From NCBI GenBank assembly GCA_024690885.1, contig JAILOI010000121.1:1-33496 (forward strand): a stretch of DNA of 33,496 nt, in the 5' to 3' direction. Made by a program: the position numbers and the translations under genes. The stretch is from Lachnospiraceae bacterium. GTDB lineage: Bacteria; Bacillota; Clostridia; Lachnospirales; Lachnospiraceae. Positions 26,695 to 33,496 of the stretch are shown in pieces. Under the pieces are notes generated by a model. The model made no database searches and had not been told where the DNA came from. It was given only the letters and a program-made list of their open reading frames with translations. How positions within the stretch are numbered: the stretch's first letter is position 1; the number at the start of each line of letters is the position of its first letter.

Positions 26695-27792
26695 TTATCG
26701 TTTTACTCTGGCACCTGCGCCACCCATAATGGCTTCTACTTCCGAACAGGTTGCCATCGTAGTATCTCCCGGTGTGGTCATTGCCAGTGCACCATGAGCC
26801 GTACCATATTCCACTGCCTTGGCTGCATCCTGTGTGGTCATCAGGCCATAGATCAAACCGGACGCAAAAGAATCTCCGCCGCCCACACGATCTAAGATTT
26901 CCAATCCCTTGTAATCCTTGGCCTTATGAATCTGACCATCTGCCCAGCAAAGTGCGGACCAGTCATTGACCGTTGCGGTCTTTACGGTACGAAGAGTGGT
27001 TGCAACCACCTTGAAGTTTGGATATACCTTGGCTGCCTCATCGATCATCTTCTTGTAACCATCGATATTCAATTCCTTCAAAGCAGCATCGTTTCCTTCG
27101 ATTTCAAATCCAAGGCATGCGGTGAAGTCTTCTTCGTTTCCGATCATGACATCCACATACTTGGCAATTTCCTGATTGACTTCCTGAGCCTTCTTCTGTC
27201 CGCCGATGGCTGACCACATGGATGCACGATAGTTCAAATCATAGGATACGATGGTGCCATACTTCTTAGCCGTCTTGATAGCCTTGATGACGGTTTCTGC
27301 AGACTGCTCGGAGAGAGCCGCGTAAATTCCACCGGTATGGAACCAACGAACACCCAATTCTCCAAAGATATAATCAAAATCGAAGTCTGCATCCGTTGCC
27401 TGTGAAATTGCTGTATTGGCACGATCGGAGCAGCTTAGGGCTCCACGAATACCAAATCCGCGCTCTACGAAGTTTAATCCGTTTCTGCACTCACGTCCGA
27501 TACCGTCGGTTTTCTTCCAATGAATGAGGGATGTATCCACACCTCCCTGAAGAATAAAATCTTCTACCAGATGTCCCACTTCATTGTCTGCAAATGCGGT
27601 CAACACTGCCGTATTCATACCAAAGCAACGACGTAATCCGCGGATAACGTTGTATTCTCCGCCGCCTTCCCATGCTTTAAATGCCCGGGCTGTGCGAATA
27701 CGTCCTTCTCCCGGATCCAAGCGCAGCATCACCTCGCCGAGGCTGACTGCATCATATTTACAATCTTTTTTGTCTCTTAAATTTAACTCCAT
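26695..27792 (-). CDS. kdgK: 2-keto-3-deoxygluconate kinase (PfkB family)
   Basis: KdgK (365 residues) phosphorylates 2-dehydro-3-deoxy-D-gluconate to the 6-phosphate that Eda cleaves. PfkB/ribokinase signs are SLGEVMLRLDPGEGR near the start, the substrate-side GGGEYNVIRGLRRCFG, the lid segments, and the catalytic motif DRVGGGDSFASGL with Asp307 as base. VGGGD replaces the more usual TGAGD, but the glycines and aspartate are conserved. The ATG at 27792 is chosen over one four codons upstream because GGGAG precedes it at normal distance. It follows uxaC by 29 bp as the last gene of the uronate enzyme operon. A different sugar kinase specificity is possible but unlikely in this context. Confidence 0.92.
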   Translation of the reverse strand: MELNLRDKKDCKYDAVSLGEVMLRLDPGEGRIRTARAFKAWEGGGEYNVIRGLRRCFGMNTAVLTAFADNEVGHLVEDFILQGGVDTSLIHWKKTDGIGRECRNGLNFVERGFGIRGALSCSDRANTAISQATDADFDFDYIFGELGVRWFHTGGIYAALSEQSAETVIKAIKTAKKYGTIVSYDLNYRASMWSAIGGQKKAQEVNQEIAKYVDVMIGNEEDFTACLGFEIEGNDAALKELNIDGYKKMIDEAAKVYPNFKVVATTLRTVKTATVNDWSALCWADGQIHKAKDYKGLEILDRVGGGDSFASGLIYGLMTTQDAAKAVEYGTAHGALAMTTPGDTTMATCSEVEAIMGGAGARVKR

Positions 27793-27821
27793 GATATCTC
27801 CCATCCGTTTTCACGGTTCTA

Positions 27822-29222
27822 TTAAAACTGAAAATACTTCACTGCATTTTGGCCGCAGATGCCTTTTGCCATACGTTGTAAATACAACATATCCTTCGGA
27901 TACTCTCCATTCTCTACCCACTCGCCCAGCTTATTGCATAGGATGCGACGATAGAGTTCATGGCGTGGGAAGGACAAGAAGCTTCTGGAATCGGTCAGCA
28001 TTCCCACCGCGGTAGAAATAAGTCCCGCATCACTGAAGACCTCCATCTGCTTTTCCATGCCGTTTTTGTGATCCAAAAACCACCAGGCTGCGCCCAACTG
28101 CACCTTACCCTTGATGCCCTGCTCATTGCTGCAGAAGGTACCTGCCATAGCCGCAAGCATCTCGGTGTCCTTTGGATTTAAGCAATAGAGAATGGTCTTG
28201 GGTAATTCATCCCGTTCATCCATTGCGGATAACAACGCCGCCAACTGCGGTGCATAATTAAAATCATTGAGTGCATCAAAGCCGGTGTTTGGTCCAAGCA
28301 TACGATAGAATCGCTTGGCATTGTCACGGATGGCTCCGATGTGTAACTGCATAACCAAATTGTGTTTCGCATAAGCCTTGGCCATGGCCACATACATATA
28401 TCCATGGAACTTTCCTGCTGCCTCTTCGCTTGGCGTATTGCCCGCAAGTGCTGACTGGAAGATTTCATCCACTTCATCATAGGTAGCCGGCACATAGAAG
28501 GTATTTTCCAAACTGTGATCCGATACACGGCAACCGTTTGCCACGAAGTAATCCAGACGATCTTCCAAGGCCAACAGCAAGGTCTTCACATCGCAAATTT
28601 CTTGCATGGATACGGCGGAAAGTTTTTGGATATACTCTGCAAATCCTTCTTTTTCAATACCGATGGCTTTCTCCGGACGGAAGGATGGTAAGACTTGAAT
28701 TTCAAATGCATCCTCCCGGAGTTTCTTATGCCATTCCAGCGAATCCGCCGGATCATCCGTGGTACATAGGACCGATACCCCTTGCATTCGAAGGAGGTTG
28801 CGCACGGAATATGCTCTGGTATGCAATTTTTCATTACATGCATCCCAGATTTCCTTTGCCGTGTCCGGGCACAGTGGAGTGTCGATATGGAAATATCGTT
28901 GCAACTCCAGATGTGTCCAGTGATAAAGAGGGTTCCCAATCAAATTCTGTACGGTATCCGCCCAGGCCACAAATTTATCAAAAGGTGCACCGTCTCCGGT
29001 GATCAACTTTTCTGAAATACCATTGGCTCTCATGGCGCGCCACTTGTAGTGATCACCGCCCAGCCAAACTTCGGTCATATTGTCAAAGCATGGATCCTCA
29101 TAGATTTCCCGAGGGTCCAAGTGATTGTGAAAATCAATAATCGGCTCATCCTTTACCGCAGCAAAAAGCTCACAGGCCGTCTGGTTTTGTAACAGGAAGT
29201 TCTCATCCATAAAGTTCTTCAT
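27822..29222 (-). CDS. uxaC: Uronate isomerase (glucuronate isomerase)
   Basis: UxaC (466 residues) interconverts D-glucuronate and D-fructuronate (and D-galacturonate and D-tagaturonate). It belongs to the amidohydrolase fold. The metal-binding IDFHNHLDPREI is at residues 29-40, and the typical WLGGDHYKWRAMRANG and LQLHIGAIRDNAKRFYRMLG segments follow. Toward the end, GMLTDSRSFLSFPRHEYF-type residues are seen as GMLTDSRSFLSFPRHELYRR. Length is normal. Its ATG overlaps the uxuB stop by 4 bp (ATGA), giving translational coupling. In this locus it would catalyse the first step after uptake. Confidence 0.97.
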   Translation of the reverse strand: MKNFMDENFLLQNQTACELFAAVKDEPIIDFHNHLDPREIYEDPCFDNMTEVWLGGDHYKWRAMRANGISEKLITGDGAPFDKFVAWADTVQNLIGNPLYHWTHLELQRYFHIDTPLCPDTAKEIWDACNEKLHTRAYSVRNLLRMQGVSVLCTTDDPADSLEWHKKLREDAFEIQVLPSFRPEKAIGIEKEGFAEYIQKLSAVSMQEICDVKTLLLALEDRLDYFVANGCRVSDHSLENTFYVPATYDEVDEIFQSALAGNTPSEEAAGKFHGYMYVAMAKAYAKHNLVMQLHIGAIRDNAKRFYRMLGPNTGFDALNDFNYAPQLAALLSAMDERDELPKTILYCLNPKDTEMLAAMAGTFCSNEQGIKGKVQLGAAWWFLDHKNGMEKQMEVFSDAGLISTAVGMLTDSRSFLSFPRHELYRRILCNKLGEWVENGEYPKDMLYLQRMAKGICGQNAVKYFQF

Positions 29223-30715
29223 AGGCTTTCCAATTCCTTTCTTACATTTCCAACGCCTTGCATTCTGGCATAGCTGGCAAGAATCCGCTCTCCCAAACCA
29301 TCTTCAAACAAATCCACGCCGAAGACATCGGTTTGCTTGAGTACACATTCCGGAGATAAGGCTTTTAACTCCTCCAACAGTGGATCCGGACTTTGGACGA
29401 AAGCATTGCCGCAATCATCCACACCTTCCAGGTAACGCAGGTAACCGGCCAAGACCGTAGGAATGACCTGGAGAGAATCGGTAGAGAGATTTGGATGCTT
29501 CCGATAGGCCTTAATGGTTTCCCCAAACCGAATCGGTAACTTCTGTGAGGTATCACAGGCAATTCGCTGTGGGGTATCCGGCATAAACGGATTCGGCAGA
29601 CGCTTGGTCAATACGGCATCCAGGAAATCCTGTGGTGCTAACACCTTTGGATCTACCACAACCTTCATGCCCTCTTCTTTTCCTAAGATGGTCACCAGCT
29701 TCTTTAAGGTTTCATCCTCCATCTCATCGTGGATGGTTTGAAAACCAAGGAGGCAACCGAAAATTGCAAGGGCGGTATGCAGCGGATTTAAACAAGTGCA
29801 AACCTTCATCTTCTCCGTCTTATCTACGGTTTCCCGATCCGTAAAGATGATGCCACTCTTCTCTAATGCCGGACGTCCGTTGGGGAATAAATCCTCAATT
29901 ACCAAATACTCGGTTTCCTCTGCATTTACGAAGTTGGCCACATAGGTGTTCTTGGAAGTGACGATTGGCTCGGCACCTTCCACACCGTCTGCGATTAACA
30001 TCTTTTTCACCGCATCATCCGGGCGTGGTGTGATTTTATCAATCATGGACAGTGGGAATGCCACTTTGGTGCCGTCTTCCACGTAAGCAAGAAATCCTGC
30101 TTCGGCGCGTCCACAATCCACCCATTCCTTTGCGATTTCTACCACTGCTTCCTTTAACTTATCTCCGTTGTGGGAACAGTTATCCATGCTGACCACAGAC
30201 AGCGGATACGCTCCGGCCTCATAACGCTTCAGCAACAGAGCCACCACCTTGTCCATGTAGGCACGGGTCTTGTAACCTTTTTCCGTAATGGTAAAGCTTG
30301 CCATCTGGAGGGATGGTGCGCAAAAAATCTCACCCAGTCGTGTGATTTCCTTTGCATTGGTTTCATCCAAAATACAGGACTCCACGATGGAACCAATCAC
30401 CTTCTTCTCCACGGTGCCATCTGCCTTTAAGGTTGCAAGAATACTTAAGTCGTCACAAGGACGGTTGTACTTCTCAATAATTTCATAGTCGTAGCCTTCT
30501 GCTACAATCAGGCCGGTATCCAACACGCCCTGATTTAACAATTCTTCCACGCAGTTCGCCTGAAAGGCACGGAAGATATTGCCGGCACCGAAGTGAATCC
30601 AGGTCGGGTTCTTCTTGGTATTTGCAGTCACCGCAGCGCGGTCATACTTTGGAAGCAGATACCCCTTGGCTTCCCAGGCGCTTGTGTCTTTGATTCCTTC
30701 ATTCGATAGCTTCAT
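29219..30715 (-). CDS. uxuB: D-fructuronate reductase (mannitol dehydrogenase family)
   Basis: This 498-residue NAD-dependent reductase would convert fructuronate to D-mannonate. The mannitol dehydrogenase family signs are the N-terminal Rossmann start WIHFGAGNIFRAFQ, the catalytic region SVVSMDNCSHNGDKL, and the C-terminal domain stretch KVCTCLNPLHTALAIFGCLL. Tagaturonate reductase (UxaB) belongs to the same family. I prefer fructuronate reductase because mannonate dehydratase lies directly upstream and no altronate dehydratase is present. The ATG at 30715 is chosen over one 21 codons upstream: it has GAGGGGG before it, follows the uxuA stop by 1 bp and avoids overlap. Its stop overlaps uxaC. 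Confidence 0.9.
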   Translation of the reverse strand: MKLSNEGIKDTSAWEAKGYLLPKYDRAAVTANTKKNPTWIHFGAGNIFRAFQANCVEELLNQGVLDTGLIVAEGYDYEIIEKYNRPCDDLSILATLKADGTVEKKVIGSIVESCILDETNAKEITRLGEIFCAPSLQMASFTITEKGYKTRAYMDKVVALLLKRYEAGAYPLSVVSMDNCSHNGDKLKEAVVEIAKEWVDCGRAEAGFLAYVEDGTKVAFPLSMIDKITPRPDDAVKKMLIADGVEGAEPIVTSKNTYVANFVNAEETEYLVIEDLFPNGRPALEKSGIIFTDRETVDKTEKMKVCTCLNPLHTALAIFGCLLGFQTIHDEMEDETLKKLVTILGKEEGMKVVVDPKVLAPQDFLDAVLTKRLPNPFMPDTPQRIACDTSQKLPIRFGETIKAYRKHPNLSTDSLQVIPTVLAGYLRYLEGVDDCGNAFVQSPDPLLEELKALSPECVLKQTDVFGVDLFEDGLGERILASYARMQGVGNVRKELESL

Positions 30716-30716
30716 C

Positions 30717-31793
30717 CTAGAGCCCCCTCTTCGCCGCTTTATCAATTGCTTCCCATAATCCGTTGATGTAGGTGGCACCTAATGCACGGTCATATAGCCC
30801 ATACCCCGGCATTGCCTTTTCTCCCCAGATCATACGTCCGTGATCCGGTCGAATCGGACCGCTAAATCCGATCTCATACAAAGCTTTTACAATCTCGTAC
30901 ATATCGAAGCTTCCGTCACTGGATAAGTGGGCAGACTCCTCAAAATCCGTCGGGGAGTTAAACTTTAGATTTCTTACATGGGCGAAATGCAGACGACCCT
31001 TTAAGCTACGAATCATTGCCGGCAAATCATTCTCCAAGTTTGTTCCGTAAGAACCGGAACAGAAGGTGACACCATTGTGTGGGTTATCCACCATCTTCAT
31101 CATGCGCTGGATGTTCTCCTGATTGATGATGATACGCGGAAGACCAAACACCGGCCATGCCGGATCATCCGGATGGATAGCCATATTGATGTCGTACTTG
31201 TCGCATACCGGCATGATGCGCTCTAAGAAATACTTCAGATTCGCAAACAAATCCTCGTCGGTGATGTCCTTATATTCTTCAAACAGTTCTTTGACGTGCG
31301 CCAGACGATCCGGTTCCCAGCCCGGCATCAGTGCTCCGTTGGTATCTCCGGCGATGGAGTCGAACATCTCCTCCGGTACCAGGGCATCCACTGCTTCCTG
31401 GGTGTAAGCCAGCACGGTAGAACCGTCTGCTCTCTTTCTTGCAAGCTCGGTACGGGTCCAGTCGAATACCGGCATGAAGTTGTAACATACCAGGTGAATA
31501 TCTTCCTCACCTAAGTTTTTCAAGGTCTCGATGTAGTTGTCGATATACTGCTCACGACTTTCTTTTCCAAGCTTGATGTCCTCATGCACATTCACGCTTT
31601 CAATACCTGCCACATGAAGGCCGGCAGCTTCCACCTCTTCCTTCATGGCACGAATCCGCTCCCGGCTCCATACATCGCCCGGCATGGTATCAAACAACGT
31701 GGTGATGACGCCCGTCACGCCCGGAATCTGTCGAATCTGCTCTAAGCTTACGGTATCAAAGGCCTTACCATACCATCTGAGTGTCATCTCCAT
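30717..31793 (-). CDS. uxuA: D-mannonate dehydratase
   Basis: UxuA (358 residues) removes water from D-mannonate to give 2-keto-3-deoxygluconate, using a divalent metal in a TIM-barrel active site. It begins MEMTLRWYGKAFDTVSLEQI and shows the family motifs TLFDTMPGDVWSRERI, the metal-site region MAIHPDDPAWPVFGLPRII, HFAHVRNLKF and RPDHGRMIWGEKAMPGYGLY. These mark the UxuA fold rather than the enolase-type mannonate dehydratases. The ATG shares one base with the eda stop (TAATG). It is the second gene of the operon and channels product to KdgK. Confidence 0.97.
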   Translation of the reverse strand: MEMTLRWYGKAFDTVSLEQIRQIPGVTGVITTLFDTMPGDVWSRERIRAMKEEVEAAGLHVAGIESVNVHEDIKLGKESREQYIDNYIETLKNLGEEDIHLVCYNFMPVFDWTRTELARKRADGSTVLAYTQEAVDALVPEEMFDSIAGDTNGALMPGWEPDRLAHVKELFEEYKDITDEDLFANLKYFLERIMPVCDKYDINMAIHPDDPAWPVFGLPRIIINQENIQRMMKMVDNPHNGVTFCSGSYGTNLENDLPAMIRSLKGRLHFAHVRNLKFNSPTDFEESAHLSSDGSFDMYEIVKALYEIGFSGPIRPDHGRMIWGEKAMPGYGLYDRALGATYINGLWEAIDKAAKRGL

Positions 31794-32434
31794 TAAGCAC
31801 GTACCTCCTTCACGATGTCAGAAGCTTCCTGAGCCAATGCTTCGATTTCATCGAACTTTCCGGCTTCGATCAAATCACTCTTGACCATCCAGGTACCGCC
31901 ACAAGCTACAATCTTGTTGTAAGCGAGATACTCTTTGACATTGTTCTTGTTAATTCCCCCTGTCGGCATAAACCGCAACTTGGCATACGGCGCAGCGACT
32001 GCTTTGATCATTGGAAGTCCACCTGCCGGCTCTGCCGGGAAGAACTTCACGAAATCAATACCAAGCTCCATGGCCTGTTCCATCTCACCCGGTGTCTGTA
32101 CTCCCGGTGTCACCGGATAGCCTTTTTCCATACAGTGCTTTACCACCGTCGGATTAAAGCCCGGTGCAACGATGAACTTTGCACCTGCTGCAACTGCGCG
32201 ATCCGCCTGCTCACAGGTCAACACCGTACCGGCACCGACTAACATATCCGGGAAATCATGGGTCAGGATTCGGATGACTTCTTCTGCTGCCTCCGTGCGG
32301 AAGGTAATCTCCGCTGCCGGAAGTCCACCGTCCATCAAGGCCTGTCCTAAGGCGTGGGCATGCTTGGCATCCTCCAACACAATGACCGGAATGATTCCGA
32401 TTTCCTCAAATTTTGCCTGTAACTCATTAAACAT
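31793..32434 (-). CDS. eda: KDPG aldolase (2-dehydro-3-deoxyphosphogluconate aldolase)
   Basis: Eda (213 residues) splits 2-keto-3-deoxy-6-phosphogluconate into pyruvate and glyceraldehyde 3-phosphate. The Schiff-base lysine is Lys130 in FVKFFPAEPAGG, and the acid/base Glu42 is in AAEITFR; the phosphate-binding GAGTV and PTGGIN segments are present. A frame eight codons longer exists, but the ATG at 32434 is preceded by GGAGGAGGAG and begins the usual MFNELQAKFEEIGIIPVI. It is the first gene of the enzyme operon and is divergent from the AraC regulator. 4-hydroxy-2-oxoglutarate aldolase activity often accompanies this family. Confidence 0.95.
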   Translation of the reverse strand: MFNELQAKFEEIGIIPVIVLEDAKHAHALGQALMDGGLPAAEITFRTEAAEEVIRILTHDFPDMLVGAGTVLTCEQADRAVAAGAKFIVAPGFNPTVVKHCMEKGYPVTPGVQTPGEMEQAMELGIDFVKFFPAEPAGGLPMIKAVAAPYAKLRFMPTGGINKNNVKEYLAYNKIVACGGTWMVKSDLIEAGKFDEIEALAQEASDIVKEVRA

Positions 32435-32507
32435 TTTTACTTCTTCTCCTCCTCCCATATTGGGTTTATTCTTGTTAGCATCATACGAAATCCATAACGT
32501 TCATCCC

Positions 32508-32513
32508 ATTGTA
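32508..32513 (-). promoter_or_regulatory. Probable -10 box of the eda operon
   Basis: TACAAT on the minus strand lies 74 bp upstream of the eda start. No acceptable -35 is found at 16-18 bp (AATGCA at 17), suggesting dependence on an activator or a different start. The adjacent palindrome overlaps its upstream end. Confidence 0.45.
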
Positions 32514-32529
32514 TGGGTTGCGACCCATA
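32512..32529. promoter_or_regulatory. Palindromic operator candidate between eda and the AraC regulator
   Basis: TATGGGT-TGCG-ACCCATA is an inverted repeat with 7-bp arms, with a further CCCAT at 32505-32509 repeating the arm. A wider pair, TTAGCAT (32475-32481) and ATGCTAA (32549-32555), surrounds it almost symmetrically. The site lies where it could control both divergent promoters. Confidence 0.6.
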
Positions 32530-32562
32530 TTGCATTTCTTGTGATGTTATGCTAATTTGAGG

Positions 32563-32593
32563 TTGTGAAAAATGGATTTTTTTCGTTATACAT
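32563..32593 (+). promoter_or_regulatory. Possible promoter of the AraC regulator
   Basis: TTGTGA followed after about 18 bp by TATACA faces right and lies roughly 30-60 bp upstream of the ATG. Match is moderate; no better candidate is seen. Confidence 0.4.
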
Positions 32594-32622
32594 TACGTAA
32601 AACACTGTGATTTGGGGGATTT

Positions 32623-33496
32623 ATGAGAAAAAATTTACAGACAGAATTCACCACCCGACAGTACATGCTGTCCCGTGATTTTGAGATTTTCTATTACAGC
32701 AACCGGTCCGTTCCAAGCGTTGGGGCCCATACCCATAATTACTATGAGTTCTACTTCTTCATGGAGGGACACATCTCCATGCACATCGAGGGCAAGAAGT
32801 TTGCCCCCACCCCCGGAACCTTGATTATCATTCCACCCCGCATGAAACACTTTGCCCGTCTGTTGGACGGTTCCATTCCCTATCGTAGATTTGTATTCTG
32901 GCTGACGGAGGATTTTCTCGCTTCCCTGGTTGCCATCTCACCGGATTATTCTTACCTGGTGGATCAGACCGGAGGGGATAAGTTTTTTATCCATAAGTTT
33001 TCAGACATTGAATTTAACACCATCCAGGGCAAGGGCTTTTCCCTCATTGACGAGATCCATTCCAATCGCTTTGGACGGGATGCCAAAATCCTTCTCAATG
33101 TCAGCGATTTTATGATGACCGTCAATCGTATGGTCCACGAATCCACCCATCCAACCAAGGCGGACGGGGACTCCAACACCTTGTACCAAAGCATTGTGCA
33201 ATACATTGAAAACCACATTGATGAGAACCTCTCTTTGGATTTGATTGCAGAGAAATTGCATGTCAGCAAGTTTCATATCTCCCACATCTTCTCCGAGACC
33301 AATGGCATGTCATTGCATAAATACATCACAAAAAAACGCCTCGACATGTGTCGAGACGCCATCCTAAACGGGGAAGATATTTCCCTGGTTGCCGAGTCCT
33401 ACGGGTACCCGGATTATTCTGTTTTCTATCGTGCCTTCAAGAAGGAATTCGGAACCTCGCCCAAGAAGTATCGGGATGAGATTCTTAGAAAAACAA
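32623..33496 (+). CDS. AraC family transcriptional regulator (C-terminus cut by window edge)
   Basis: 291 codons are present with no stop before the right edge; the family domain is essentially complete, so only a few residues should be missing. The N-terminal half is a cupin-like ligand-sensing domain (GAHTHNYYEFYFFMEGHISM, then PGTLIIIPPRMKHFARLL). The C-terminal half is an AraC DNA-binding domain with two helix-turn-helix units (LDLIAEKLHVSKFHISHIFS and SLVAESYGYPDYSVFYRAFK), ending GTSPKKYRDEILRKT. ATG is preceded by GGGGGA. It is divergent from the uronate operon and is a natural candidate for its regulator, sensing an intracellular uronate or pathway intermediate. That role is inferred from position only. 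Confidence 0.93.
   Translation, partial: MRKNLQTEFTTRQYMLSRDFEIFYYSNRSVPSVGAHTHNYYEFYFFMEGHISMHIEGKKFAPTPGTLIIIPPRMKHFARLLDGSIPYRRFVFWLTEDFLASLVAISPDYSYLVDQTGGDKFFIHKFSDIEFNTIQGKGFSLIDEIHSNRFGRDAKILLNVSDFMMTVNRMVHESTHPTKADGDSNTLYQSIVQYIENHIDENLSLDLIAEKLHVSKFHISHIFSETNGMSLHKYITKKRLDMCRDAILNGEDISLVAESYGYPDYSVFYRAFKKEFGTSPKKYRDEILRKT
33333..33358 (-). terminator. Terminator-like hairpin on the antisense strand of the AraC gene
   Basis: On the minus strand, CGTCTCGACA pairs with TGTCGAGGCG (one G-T pair, 2-nt centre) and is followed by seven T. The shape is that of a good intrinsic terminator but it lies inside the coding region, over the codons for KKRLDMCRDA. It may be fortuitous, or may stop transcripts entering from the right. 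Confidence 0.4.

Overview
The window looks like a chromosomal segment of an anaerobic Clostridia species, most likely Lachnospiraceae. The evidence is recA-recX next to rny, a single-chain pyruvate:ferredoxin oxidoreductase, the short LeuC/LeuD type, a CBS/DRTGG family II pyrophosphatase, YesM/YesN-style signalling, consensus sigma-A promoters and Gram-positive CGAAC-N4-GTTCG SOS boxes. I cannot name the species. No tRNA, rRNA, CRISPR array, phage or intact insertion sequence is visible. Almost every gene lies on the minus strand; the exceptions are the ABC-F gene (18544-20184) and an AraC-type regulator that runs off the right edge.

Left part (1-13.1 kb), housekeeping and biosynthesis: 5' part of rny; recX and recA with two SOS boxes; a decayed ABC-exporter remnant made of pieces of two ATPase domains; leuC-leuD; a large DUF2339-like membrane protein; ilvN-ilvC with its own promoter but no ilvB; an operon of CBS pyrophosphatase, flavin reductase-like protein and Sfp-type phosphopantetheinyl transferase; and a coiled-coil protein with a C-terminal membrane anchor.

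Middle (13.1-20.2 kb): nifJ, a chemotaxis-type receptor whose sensory part is six membrane helices, and an ABC-F ATPase with an altered second nucleotide site. The receptor and ABC-F genes are divergent and their promoters overlap.

Right part (20.2-33.5 kb), a hexuronate locus. Read from right to left: eda, uxuA, uxuB, uxaC and kdgK in a tightly overlapping operon; a TRAP transporter (dctP, dctQ, dctM) with its own promoter preceded by an 11-bp direct repeat at a 21-bp period; then a histidine kinase, a YesN-type response regulator and a second, membrane-anchored DctP-like binding protein. A divergent AraC regulator faces eda across a 188-bp region with a strong palindrome. The enzymes form a complete D-glucuronate route (isomerase, reductase, dehydratase, kinase, aldolase) to pyruvate and glyceraldehyde 3-phosphate. 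No altronate dehydratase or tagaturonate reductase is seen.

The most interesting hypothesis is that the second DctP-like protein is not a transport component but the extracytoplasmic ligand receptor of the kinase. It is co-translated with the response regulator, lacks a lipobox, is held by an N-terminal helix, and keeps both arginines that bind the substrate carboxylate in TRAP binding proteins. This would be a three-component uronate-sensing system whose likely target is the direct-repeat site upstream of dctP.
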